Both the position numbers and the translations under genes were made by a program. The notes beneath the pieces are model-generated. The model worked only from the letters and a program-made list of their open reading frames with translations, made no database searches and had not been told where the DNA came from. DNA of 64,000 bases, from positions 94,024 through 158,023 of the forward strand of contig NZ_VBTZ01000006.1 of assembly GCF_005771425.1 (NCBI RefSeq), in the 5' to 3' direction. The first letter of the stretch is position 1. Each line of letters opens with the position of its first letter. The stretch is from Methylocystis sp. B8 (GTDB taxonomy: Bacteria > Pseudomonadota > Alphaproteobacteria > Rhizobiales > Beijerinckiaceae). Below are positions 54,800 to 62,581 of the stretch, piece after piece.

Positions 54800-54964
54800 A
54801 TGGCTAAAGAACTCGAAATCACATCGAACGTCTACATCTTCGCTGGAATCGGCGCTGTTGTTATCGGCGCCCTTGCGAGTTTTGCTCTTGGCGGCTTTGC
54901 CAACACACTCGCCGCTGCTGTCGTCGGCGGCCTTGCGGGCGGCTGCCTCGGCCTCTTCTTCTAA
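54800..54964 (+). CDS. Small Gly-rich membrane protein, 54 residues
   Basis: Begins MAKELEITSNVYIFAGIGAV and continues with two Gly/Ala-rich hydrophobic helices (VVIGALASFALGGF, LAAAVVGGLAGGCLGLFF). Strong GGGAGGCGG site 4-6 bp before the ATG. It resembles glycine-zipper or holin-like membrane proteins, with no decisive motif. Confidence 0.6.
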   Translation: MAKELEITSNVYIFAGIGAVVIGALASFALGGFANTLAAAVVGGLAGGCLGLFF

Positions 54965-55137
54965 TCAATACGAGCCGACGCAGGGCTTGGCTCGGCGTCT
55001 GCTAGGGAGCGCCGTCAGCGGCAAAGCACCGCGATTGACCTAGGTGTGTTCGCGCCTAGTTGAGCCGCAGGCCGTTGGCCCTATGGGCTGGCACCGCCCT
55101 TGAACTTCGAAGCCCGGCCGGAAACGACCGGGCTTTT
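54965..55137 (+). ncRNA. Candidate structured RNA ending in an intrinsic terminator
   Basis: A 170-bp GC-rich stretch without a gene contains several stem-loops: CGAGCC/GGCTCG (54971-54976 with 54989-54994), CTAGGTG/CGCCTAG (55040-55046 with 55053-55059), and a final terminator. It may simply be the 3' UTR of the membrane-protein gene. No known RNA family was recognised. Confidence 0.3.
55110..55137 (+). terminator. Intrinsic terminator
   Basis: AGCCCGG (55111-55117) pairs with CCGGGCT (55128-55134) across a 10-nt loop, followed by TTTTCGTTT. Plus-strand orientation, downstream of the small membrane protein gene. Confidence 0.75.
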
Positions 55138-55163
55138 CGTTTGGCGCTGGCGCTCTCAGCGCG

Positions 55164-55595
55164 AAGATCGTCACGTATGAAGGCGACGACGAAGCGGCGC
55201 TCGCTTTTGTCGTCAGCAAGAATCTAGCGCGGCGTCATCTCAACGAAGATCAGCGCGCGGCCGCTGCGGCAGAGATCGCGAATATCATGAATGGCGGTGA
55301 TCGTCGTTCCGATCAGTCCGCAATATTGCGGGCTGAAAAAGTTTCTACGCCTCAAGCCGCCAAGATGATGAACGTGGCGCAGCGCCGCGTCGAAGCGGCG
55401 GCCAAAGTGAAGCGCAAGGCGCCGGAGGTTTTCCAGCGCGTCAAAGACGGGAAGCTGGCGACGCACGTACCCGACAAGGCTACAGCGAAGGCGCTAAGCT
55501 CAGGGGTCAATCGCGGTCGAGCTTTTTTTCCAACGCGTTCAATAGGTCGTGGACCTCAGCTGGCAGGGGCTCGCCGACGATCTTGGCAAGCTTAA
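55164..55595 (+). pseudogene. ParB-like nuclease-domain gene, N-terminally truncated
   Basis: In frame from 55164 the sequence reads IVTYEGDDEAALAFVVSKNL, then ARRHLNEDQRAAAAAEIANI, MNGGDRRSDQSAILRAEKVS and TPQAAKMMNVAQRRVEAAAK. This is the second half of the ParB/RepB-like N-terminal domain family found on phages and plasmids (LAFVxSxNLxRRHLxExQRA, GGDRRSDQxA). The DNA-contacting N-terminal part is missing; the frame starts just after a terminator. The 3' end runs out after KALSSG. Confidence 0.65.
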
Positions 55596-55695
55596 ATTGC
55601 AGCTCTGTGCCGACATTTTCCAGCGCAGCGGCAGACTGTTCTTGAACCTCGCGGTCGAGAGCGCTCCGCCATTCGTTACATTCTTGTTTTTTCAT
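55507..55695 (-). CDS. Small protein with NepR-like C-terminus
   Basis: 62 residues: ALENVGTELQFKLAKIVGEP followed by LPAEVHDLLNALEKKLDRD. The EPLPxExxxLLxxLE end resembles NepR anti-sigma factors and the orphan at 34843. The ribosome-binding site is weak, and the gene lies partly antisense to the ParB remnant. The resemblance is short and could be chance. Confidence 0.4.
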   Translation of the reverse strand: MKKQECNEWRSALDREVQEQSAAALENVGTELQFKLAKIVGEPLPAEVHDLLNALEKKLDRD

Positions 55696-55858
55696 GACAC
55701 CCCGTGGTCGTCGGGGCTTTTATTCTCAACGATCGGACGGAGGCAAGCTGAGCCGCAGGGATAGACCGCACTTGACGACGCGCTCGGCGCGAAGTCGGCG
55801 ATGGTCGGAGAGGCAGGGTAGCGCATCGCGGACAGGATAGCGGCGGCCGGCTTTCGCC

Positions 55859-55893
55859 GGCTTCCGATTCGCTTCCGAAGCCTTCCGGCTTCC
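55859..55893. repeat. Right-end GGCTTCC repeats, candidate integrase arm sites
   Basis: GGCTTCCGAT at 55859, CGCTTCCGAA at 55870 and GGCTTCC at 55887, in the same orientation as the GGCTTCCGAA trio beside the integrase. They lie 31-65 bp inside the right attachment repeat. Confidence 0.55.
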
Positions 55894-55923
55894 ATTGATT
55901 TTTTAGCTAAGTATTTGATTTTT

Positions 55924-55998
55924 TGGAGCGGGCGAAGGGATTCGAACCCTCGACCCCAACCTTGGCAAGGTTGTGCTCTACCCCTGAGCTACACCCGC
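55924..55998 (-). tRNA. tRNA-Gly (GCC), integration target
   Basis: Minus-strand cloverleaf of 75 nt: acceptor GCGGGTG/CGCCCGC (one G-U pair), D-arm AGCTCAGGGGTAGAGC, anticodon stem AACCTTGCCAAGGTT with GCC, T-arm GAGGGTTCGAATCCCTTC and an encoded CCA. Its 3' 47 nt (55924-55970) is the right attachment repeat, so the element restored an intact tRNA when it inserted. Confidence 0.95.
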
Positions 55999-56133
55999 AT
56001 CCGTCGCGCCGGCAAAGCGTGTCGCCGAACCGTCGCGGGCGTCGTTATGCCGGAAACGAATTTGCTTTGCAACAGGCGCGGCGCGCCTGAAGTCGACGCT
56101 ACAGAAGGGACGGACTCCCGGAGCGTCGCTGCG

Positions 56134-56301
56134 TCATTGGATCATGCGCGCTGTGCCGCCGGTGTTTCCGGTGATGTTTGCGCTATCTGGCGATATCCAA
56201 TGCGGGACCCAGGTAAGAGCGAGGACAACAAATGCGGCGAAGCCAATAAGATACGCGAGGATCCTGCCGACTTCCGCGCCTCCGTGAACATTAACGGCCA
56301 T
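56134..56301 (-). CDS. Small single-TM hypothetical protein
   Basis: 55 residues starting MAVNVHGGAEVGRILAYLIG, with one membrane helix (VGRILAYLIGFAAFVVLAL) and a short polar tail. The ATG at 56301 has GGAGAGG 5 bp upstream; the longer open frame to 56466 is not supported. Function unknown. Confidence 0.55.
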   Translation of the reverse strand: MAVNVHGGAEVGRILAYLIGFAAFVVLALTWVPHWISPDSANITGNTGGTARMIQ

Positions 56302-56536
56302 TTGCCTCTCCATCTTTCTGTTGTCCGGTGTTCGCCGGAGGGACAGGGACGGCGACGGACGATGCAGCGATGAGCGCCGTCGCCGTCCGCCAAGACAGCC
56401 AACAGGGGGCGCTGCCGTGGCTAACGCGCAGTCTGCGGAGGCGGGAGCCAAGAACAAGGACCACAAGCTGTATTTTCTATGGTCAAATACTTGGTATCAT
56501 TAGATTTATACTGGATGGATCCAGGAGCCGCCCGCC

Positions 56537-57082
56537 ATGTCCGACGCGCTGAGCTATCAAGACATCATCGATCTGCTCGCGCTTGAGCCGAACGCGACAT
56601 GCGGATTTGTCCGCATCACTTATACGAGCAAGCTCTCCTTCGCCGCCGACGCGCTGCCGGCGCCCTTCGCACGCAGCGGGCCAGTGGGTTCGGCGCTCTA
56701 TTTTCTTGTGACGCCGCACGCGCCGGTGCGGCTGCACCGAATTCGCAACGATCAGCTCTATCATTATTACCTGGGCGATCCGCTGGAGCTGTTCATGCTG
56801 CATAACGACGGCTCGACCGAGCGCATCGTCGTCGGACCCGATCTACGCGCCGGCCACCGCGTTCAGCTGCTCATTCCCGGCGACACTTTTCACACGGCGC
56901 GGCTCTTAGGGAGCGGACGCTGGTTTTTTGGCGCGAGCACTGAGTGGCCGGGCGTCACGCCGCAGGATGTCGAGATCGGCGATCTGGATCAACTAGCGAC
57001 GCAATATCCTGGCGTGGCGCCCGAGATCCGCGCCATTGCGGCTTCGGTCAGAGAGGTTCCGACCGCGCCTGTGCCGCGGTAG
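56537..57082 (+). CDS. Cupin-fold protein, DUF985
   Basis: 181 residues. The DUF985 hallmarks are GSALYFLVTPHAPVRLHRIR, YHYYLGDPLELFML, VQLLIPGDTFHTARL and GSGRWFFGASTEWPGVTPQD. It is a single-domain RmlC-like cupin. The enzymatic or ligand role of the family is not settled. It is convergent with the IalB-family gene; stops are adjacent. Confidence 0.88.
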   Translation: MSDALSYQDIIDLLALEPNATCGFVRITYTSKLSFAADALPAPFARSGPVGSALYFLVTPHAPVRLHRIRNDQLYHYYLGDPLELFMLHNDGSTERIVVGPDLRAGHRVQLLIPGDTFHTARLLGSGRWFFGASTEWPGVTPQDVEIGDLDQLATQYPGVAPEIRAIAASVREVPTAPVPR

Positions 57083-57745
57083 CTATTTGCATTCCTGCAC
57101 GGCGCGGGCGAGCGCTTCCGACAATCCTTTGAGAGAGTAGCTGTCGGTCGTGCTTGTGCCCTTGGACGAAGAAGCCTTCACGATGAGCTTGGAGCCGCCA
57201 CGCAGCGCGCCCACGAATTCCCGCTCACGAGTCTGATCTTTCACCCAGGCGTTCGTTCCTTTGGTGATCAATTCGTAACTGTCGCCGTCGATGTCGGCCA
57301 TTGCGGCCGAACCGTCTTTCGTCGGATAGCCAAGACTGATTGCGACCTCGTTGTGAATATTCTCGGCGGGCCGCGTCGAGATGAAGATATAGGCGGAGGA
57401 GTCTTTGAGCTTGGATTTCGGGGTGCGCTCCTTCGGTTGCCCGAGCGCATAGCAGGTTCTATTGCGCCCGCTCTGAGCGGCGTAGGCGCCCCATTCTCCG
57501 AAGCTGCCGATCTGCTCCGGCTTGTCGGATCCCTTGTCGGCCGCCGGCTTCTCGGCTTTTTCGTTCTTGGCCGGTTTGCGCTTACTAGCGGCTTTCGAGC
57601 CGGCGTCTTCAGCCGGAGCTTCTTCGGCCTTCGGTTTGGTCTCCGCCTTAGGTTTCGCTTCGGCTACGCCAAAAGCGAAGGCTAGGACCAGGGTTGCGGC
57701 GAGCGAAAGGAAAACGCGGAAGCGCGGAAGGGAGTCTATTGGCAT
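57083..57745 (-). CDS. Invasion-associated locus B (IalB) family protein
   Basis: 220 residues. A signal peptide (FRVFLSLAATLVLAFAFGVA, then EAKPK) is followed by a Lys/Ala/Pro/Glu-rich linker (about 35-90) and a C-terminal IalB domain (GSFGEWGAYAAQSGRNRTCY, YIFISTRPAENIHNEVAISL). The family is periplasmic and widespread in Rhizobiales; the name comes from Bartonella and does not imply invasion here. The ATG at 57745 is chosen for the signal peptide. Confidence 0.85.
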   Translation of the reverse strand: MPIDSLPRFRVFLSLAATLVLAFAFGVAEAKPKAETKPKAEEAPAEDAGSKAASKRKPAKNEKAEKPAADKGSDKPEQIGSFGEWGAYAAQSGRNRTCYALGQPKERTPKSKLKDSSAYIFISTRPAENIHNEVAISLGYPTKDGSAAMADIDGDSYELITKGTNAWVKDQTREREFVGALRGGSKLIVKASSSKGTSTTDSYSLKGLSEALARAVQECK

Positions 57746-57816
57746 AGGCTCAGAGTCTACTGTCGCCTCATGGCGCGAACAAGAGCCTGAAGCGAGGCCC
57801 CAAACGCGGCGCAAGA

Positions 57817-58587
57817 TCAGCCCTCTTTCTTCGCGGCCATCAGATAATTGACGTCGGTGTCATGGCTTTTGCGCCAGGTTTTCGTCAGCGGCTGCAAGCT
57901 CATTCCAGCTCGGTCAATTTCCCGCATGCCGCCTTGACGCACCCACGACGAGAGTTCGTCGGGGCGAATGAATTTGTCATGATTGTGCGTGCCCTTCGGC
58001 ACCCAGCCGAGCACATATTCGGCGGCGACGATCGCCAGCAGATAGCTCTTCATCGTCCGGTCTATGGTCGCCAGGAAGAGGAGCCCGCCGGGTTTCAGCA
58101 GCCGCCCCAGCATGGCGATGAATTCCCGCGGCCCTTCGACATGCTCGATGACTTCGAGGGCGGCCACGGCGTCGAACTGCTCGCCGGCCGCGGCGAGGTC
58201 TTCGGCGGTGATATTGCGGTAGTCGATATCGAGGCCGGACTTCTCGGCGTGCTTTTTTGCAATGGCGATGTTGTTTGGCGCAGGATCAACGCCGGTCACG
58301 CGCGCCCCGAGCTGCGCCAGCGACTCGCTCAATATGCCGCCGCCGCAGCCGATGTCGGCGATGCGCACGCCCTCAAGAGGACGGTGTCCGGGCGCATTCA
58401 AGGCTCCGGCGTCATGCCGGATGAACCGGCGGACGTGGTCGCGGATGTAGTCCACGCGGACGGGGTTGATCTCGTGGAGGATCCCCATCTTGCCGTTCTT
58501 GTCCCACCAAAGCTCGGCCAACCGGTTGAAGCGCGCGACATCCTCCGGGTCGACGCTGGCGGAATGAGGAGTGGAGCGTTCGGGCAA
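57817..58587 (-). CDS. ubiG: Ubiquinone biosynthesis O-methyltransferase UbiG
   Basis: A SAM-dependent enzyme performing both O-methylations in ubiquinone synthesis. SAM motif I is VRIADIGCGGGILSESLAQL. UbiG-type segments are VDPEDVARFNRLAELWWDKN, INPVRVDYIRDHV and GTHNHDKFIRPDELSSWV. The open frame runs to 58887, but the family length (~250) and the start of similarity point to TTG at 58587, preceded by GCGAGG. No ATG fits. It is divergent from lysC. Confidence 0.9.
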   Translation of the reverse strand: MPERSTPHSASVDPEDVARFNRLAELWWDKNGKMGILHEINPVRVDYIRDHVRRFIRHDAGALNAPGHRPLEGVRIADIGCGGGILSESLAQLGARVTGVDPAPNNIAIAKKHAEKSGLDIDYRNITAEDLAAAGEQFDAVAALEVIEHVEGPREFIAMLGRLLKPGGLLFLATIDRTMKSYLLAIVAAEYVLGWVPKGTHNHDKFIRPDELSSWVRQGGMREIDRAGMSLQPLTKTWRKSHDTDVNYLMAAKKEG

Positions 58588-58723
58588 GAGGAGGCCTCGC
58601 GAATATGCGGATAAATTGGGTAAATCTTGGAGGCGAGCGTCGCCGTTGACAGGCCCGCCGGCGCGGACACATATAGCGCCGCTTTCTGCGGGACGCGAGC
58701 GTCTCGCCCATTTCCCGGTCCTC

Positions 58724-59956
58724 ATGTCACGCTTGGTCATGAAATTCGGCGGCACGTCGGTCGCCACTGTCGATCGCATCCATAATGTCGCGCGCCACGT
58801 GAAACGCGAGGTCGACGCCGGGCATGAGGTCGCGGTCGTCGTCTCTGCGATGGCCGGCAAGACCAACGAACTCGTCGCTTGGTGCAAAGAGGCGGCGCCG
58901 CTTTACGATCAGAGCGAATATGACACCGTCGTCGCCTCCGGGGAGCAGGTGACGGCCGGACTTCTCGCCATCGCCTTGCAGAAGGCGGGCATGCCCGCCC
59001 GTTCTTGGCTCGGCTGGCAAGCGCCGATCTACACCAATGCCGCGCATGGTGCGGCGCGCATCGAATCGATCGACGGCTCGGGCATCGTTGACGGTTTCGG
59101 CCGCGGAGAAATCGCCGTCGTTGCGGGCTTTCAGGGCGTGCACAAGAACAGCGGACGGATCACGACGCTCGGCCGCGGCGGCTCCGACACCAGCGCCGTC
59201 GCGCTGGCCGCGGCGATCAGGGCCAACCGCTGCGACATCTACACGGACGTCGATGGCGTCTACACCACTGATCCCCGCGTTGTGCCGAAGGCGCACCGGA
59301 TGGACAAAATCTCCTTCGAAGAGATGCTGGAGATGGCGTCGCTCGGCGCAAAGGTTTTGCAGGTGCGCTCAGTCGAGGTCGCTATGGTGCACGGCGTCGC
59401 GACTTATGTGCGCTCGTCGTTCGACGACCCGGAAAATCCGGGGCAGGGGACGTTGATCTGCAACGAGGAGGACATCGTGGAAGCCCAAGTCGTCACAGGC
59501 ATCGCCTTCTCGCGCGACGAGGCGCAAATCACGCTTCGGCGCGTCGCGGACAAGCCGGGCGTCGCGGCCGCGGTGTTCATGCCGCTGGCTGAGGCGGGGA
59601 TCAACGTCGACATGATCGTGCAGGTCGTCTCTGAGGAGGGAATGACCGACATGACCTTCACAGTTGGCACAGCCGATTATGAGCGCGCCTTTGCGATCAT
59701 TGAAAAGGTCAAGGATGCGGTCGGTTTCGCGCACATGACCGGCGAAAAGGACGTGGCCAAGATTTCGGCGATCGGGATCGGCATGCGCAGCCATGCCGGC
59801 GTCGCCGCTCAGGCGTTCCGCGCACTCTCGGAGAAGGGCGTCAACATCCGCGCAATCACCACGTCGGAGATCAAATTTTCCGTGCTGATCGACGAGGCCT
59901 ACACCGAACTCGCCGTTCGGACGCTGCACTCGCTTTACGGCCTCGACGCCGCATAG
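58724..59956 (+). CDS. lysC: Aspartate kinase
   Basis: 410 residues, monofunctional. It catalyses the first step towards Lys, Thr, Met and diaminopimelate. N-terminal kinase signature MSRLVMKFGGTSVATVDRI, then VVVSAMAGKTNELV, GRGGSDTSAVALAAAIRANR and two C-terminal ACT domains (about 265-400) that bind the feedback inhibitor. The ATG at 58724 is required by the conserved KFGGTS; the frame extends upstream without a counterpart. Confidence 0.95.
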   Translation: MSRLVMKFGGTSVATVDRIHNVARHVKREVDAGHEVAVVVSAMAGKTNELVAWCKEAAPLYDQSEYDTVVASGEQVTAGLLAIALQKAGMPARSWLGWQAPIYTNAAHGAARIESIDGSGIVDGFGRGEIAVVAGFQGVHKNSGRITTLGRGGSDTSAVALAAAIRANRCDIYTDVDGVYTTDPRVVPKAHRMDKISFEEMLEMASLGAKVLQVRSVEVAMVHGVATYVRSSFDDPENPGQGTLICNEEDIVEAQVVTGIAFSRDEAQITLRRVADKPGVAAAVFMPLAEAGINVDMIVQVVSEEGMTDMTFTVGTADYERAFAIIEKVKDAVGFAHMTGEKDVAKISAIGIGMRSHAGVAAQAFRALSEKGVNIRAITTSEIKFSVLIDEAYTELAVRTLHSLYGLDAA

Positions 59957-60040
59957 CATGCCTCATATAGCCACGCTTGAAGCCTAGCGTCGCCGCGACA
60001 TCTCTCCCGCAACCGCAGTGTTTGCGGGGGAGGACGTCCA

Positions 60041-60472
60041 ATGGAAGATCTCACCAAAAACGTCATCGCCGAGACGAAGCTCGATCCGAACGTCGCCAAG
60101 GCGGCGATTGGGCTCGTGCTTCGTTTTCTTCGCGACAAGGATAAGACCGGCAATATGCAGGTCATGATCGCCAAGATGCCGAGCGCCCAAGAGGCCGTCG
60201 ACACGGCGCAGTTTGTCGGCGACGGCGGCGTCACTCAGACCATAGAAGGCATGACGAGTCTTTTCGGTCGTGGCCGCGCCGATGTGAACATTCTCGCTGG
60301 ACAGCTCGAAAAACTGGGGATCAGCGAAGTTCAAACCGACGCTTTGGTGCGCCAAGTTCTAAATTGCGCCGAAACGATCCTTGGAGCCGATGGGGTCGAG
60401 AAGATCCGAAGCATCCTGCCTGCCTTGCGCGAGCGAACTGGCACGCGGACCGATCTTCGCCGATCAGCGTAA
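60041..60472 (+). CDS. DUF2780-like helical protein (1)
   Basis: 143 residues. The N-terminal pattern KLDPNVAKAAIGLVLRFLRD followed by the SAQEAVDTA segment and GVTQTIEGMTSLFGRGRADV is shared with the next gene. It is probably a helical bundle. Function unknown. Confidence 0.7.
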   Translation: MEDLTKNVIAETKLDPNVAKAAIGLVLRFLRDKDKTGNMQVMIAKMPSAQEAVDTAQFVGDGGVTQTIEGMTSLFGRGRADVNILAGQLEKLGISEVQTDALVRQVLNCAETILGADGVEKIRSILPALRERTGTRTDLRRSA

Positions 60473-60628
60473 GGTTCCGGAGATGGCGCGCGCGGTAAGC
60501 GCGCGTCAGCCGTCCCGCCAAATCCAACCTACCTCGTGCGAAAGCGCGAGCGGAGCGGCCTTGATTTTCATCCCCGTCGCGGCGACAGTCCTCGCGTTTT
60601 CCGACTTAGGAAGTGTGGGAGGCCCGAT

Positions 60629-61009
60629 ATGGATGAACTGGTGGCGCGCGTCTCTGTGGCCCTTGGCGTTGACGCGGAGGTCGCCAGAACCGCGATTGGC
60701 CTCGTCCTGGGCTTCCTTCAAAAAGAGTCGCCCGATGGCGCCGTCGCCGAATTTCTCGACACGCTTCCCGGCGCACAGGAGGCGATCGCGTCTGCCGAAT
60801 CCGCCGGCGGCGGCAGCGGCCTCAGCGGATTGATGGGCGGCATGGGCGGACTGATGGGGCTTGGCGCCAAGCTCAACGGCGCCGGAATCGAAATGAGCCA
60901 AATCCCGGCGCTGGGCCATGAGATTTTCGGCTATGCCGAAGCTAAACTGGGCCCAGAAAAGCTGCGAGAGATTGTTGATTCGATCCCTGGCTTAGCTCAG
61001 TTCGTTTGA
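60629..61009 (+). CDS. DUF2780-like helical protein (2)
   Basis: 126 residues, paralogous to its neighbour: GVDAEVARTAIGLVLGFLQK, LPGAQEAIASAE, then a Gly/Met-rich turn (GLMGGMGGLMGLGAKL) and ALGHEIFGYAEAKLGPEKLR. GGGAGG lies before the ATG at 60629. The 3' end overlaps the convergent murJ stop by 18 bp. Function unknown. Confidence 0.72.
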   Translation: MDELVARVSVALGVDAEVARTAIGLVLGFLQKESPDGAVAEFLDTLPGAQEAIASAESAGGGSGLSGLMGGMGGLMGLGAKLNGAGIEMSQIPALGHEIFGYAEAKLGPEKLREIVDSIPGLAQFV

Positions 61010-62542
61010 CGCACGCTGCCTAAGGCTGCGAATTGTTACGCCGCCGGCGTGCAGCGCGCCGATGAGCGCGCCGGCGTAGACGAACGCGCCAACGGTCGCG
61101 AGCGCCGTCAGCGCGACGAGATTGGCGAGAACGCCGAAATTGGCGCCGAGCGCCAGCGCCGACGAACGGCCGAAGATCGCGACAGCGGATAGAAAGGCGC
61201 AGGCGACAAATGTCGCGCCGAGCGTCTTTACGAAAATGGCGTCAAAACGCATCCATTGCTGAGCGAGTGCGATTCCGACGAGCGCGGCGAGGTTGATCCA
61301 CAGTCCGACCGACGTCGCTGTCGCGAGCCCGACGGCGCCGAGCGGCCGAAACAAAACGATTTTCAACGCGACATTTGCCGCGAGGGCGGCTAGCGCGATG
61401 AGCATTGGCGTTCTGGTGTCGCCGCGCGCCTGAAAACTTGCGCGCGCCGAGGCGATCAGCACGAGCGCCATCAGACCGGCGCCATAGGCGGCGAGCACGT
61501 CGCCCGCCGCGTAGGCGTCTGCGGCTGAAAATTTGCCGCGCTGGAAGAGCCCTGCGACGATCAGCTCCGGAATCGTGTCGAAGGCGATGAAGAATGGCGC
61601 GGCGAGCGCGACGGTGAGCGCCATTGTTCGGCTCTGCGCGTGAAGCGCGCCCGCTTCGTCGCCCGCGGCAAGGCGTCGGCTCATTTCCGGCAGCAGCACA
61701 GTGCCTGCGGCGATGCCGATCACGCCGACGGGAAGCTGATAGAGCCGCTCTGCATAGGAGATCGATGACACTCCGCCGTCGGGAAGCATCGATGAAAGGA
61801 TCGTGTCGGCGAGCACGGCGATCTGCGGACTTGCCGAGCCGATGATCGCCGGCCCAAGGCGGATGAAGAAATCGCGCACGCGCGGCCAATGCGGCTTCCG
61901 CAGGCGCTGAAGAACGCCGATGCGCCGCGCTTGCCACATCAACAATCCGAGTTCGAGAACGCCGGAGACCGTAATTCCCCAACTCGCGGCATATCCGGCG
62001 TTTGGAAAAAGAAAAGCGACGGCGAGCGCCGCCATCACCGTAAGATTCATTAGATTTGGCGCGAAGGCTGGAAGCGCGAACCGGCCGTGCGCGTTCAGCG
62101 CGCCCATATGCAGGACAAAAAGCGTGATGAAGAGCAGATAGGGAAAGGTGATGCGCGTCAGATTGACGGCCAGCGCGAATTTTTCCGGACGGTCATCGAG
62201 GCCTGGAGCCAACAACGAAACGAATTGCGGCGTGAGGACCCAGACGATCGCCAGCAATATGATCTGTGAGGCAAGGAGTAACGTGTAAACTTCGCCGGCG
62301 AATTCCTCGGCGGCCGCGTCGCCCTCCTGCTCGATCGCCATCGAATAGGAAGGAACGAAGGCGGCGTTGAACGCCCCTTCGCCGAAGATCGCGCGAAAAC
62401 TGTTCGGCAATCGCTGGGCGATGAAGAAGGCGTCGGACACGGCGCCAGCGCCCATGATCGCCGATTGCATCGCGAGCGACAGAAATCCCGTCACGCGCGA
62501 AAGCAGGGTGAAGCCCCCAACCGAGAGCAGATTGCGAATCAT
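60992..62542 (-). CDS. murJ: Lipid II flippase MurJ
   Basis: A 516-residue MOP-superfamily flippase that moves lipid II across the inner membrane. It starts MIRNLLSVGGFTLLSRVTGF, then SDAFFIAQRLPNSFRAIFGE and GAFNAAFVPSYS, the signature of MviN/MurJ, with about 14 membrane helices. The start is unambiguous. It fits the peptidoglycan theme of the window (nagZ, SPOR, NlpD-like). Confidence 0.94.
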   Translation of the reverse strand: MIRNLLSVGGFTLLSRVTGFLSLAMQSAIMGAGAVSDAFFIAQRLPNSFRAIFGEGAFNAAFVPSYSMAIEQEGDAAAEEFAGEVYTLLLASQIILLAIVWVLTPQFVSLLAPGLDDRPEKFALAVNLTRITFPYLLFITLFVLHMGALNAHGRFALPAFAPNLMNLTVMAALAVAFLFPNAGYAASWGITVSGVLELGLLMWQARRIGVLQRLRKPHWPRVRDFFIRLGPAIIGSASPQIAVLADTILSSMLPDGGVSSISYAERLYQLPVGVIGIAAGTVLLPEMSRRLAAGDEAGALHAQSRTMALTVALAAPFFIAFDTIPELIVAGLFQRGKFSAADAYAAGDVLAAYGAGLMALVLIASARASFQARGDTRTPMLIALAALAANVALKIVLFRPLGAVGLATATSVGLWINLAALVGIALAQQWMRFDAIFVKTLGATFVACAFLSAVAIFGRSSALALGANFGVLANLVALTALATVGAFVYAGALIGALHAGGVTIRSLRQRASNELS

Positions 62543-62581
62543 CGCAATCGTCCTAGCAGGATTCCGTTAAGCCTGCGCTCT

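Larger units (their letters stand above)
41119..55970. mobile_element. Integrated element in tRNA-Gly(GCC), ~14.8 kb
   Basis: It is bounded by a perfect 47-bp direct repeat (41119-41165 and 55924-55970) that equals the 3' end of the intact tRNA-Gly(GCC) gene at the right. A tyrosine recombinase gene starts 153 bp inside the left repeat and reads inward. Inside are small phage-like genes on the plus strand, then mosaic cargo on both strands. Capsid, tail, terminase, relaxase and T4SS genes were not seen. It is best described as a satellite-like or decayed phage-derived integrative element. Mobility is inferred, not shown. Confidence 0.88.

Noticed and set aside
41119-55970. Element considered as a complete prophage
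   Set aside because: No terminase, portal, capsid, tail or lysis genes could be recognised among its frames.
56483-56803. Minus-strand 106-codon frame over the cupin gene
   Set aside because: Antisense to a clear DUF985 gene; shadow frame.
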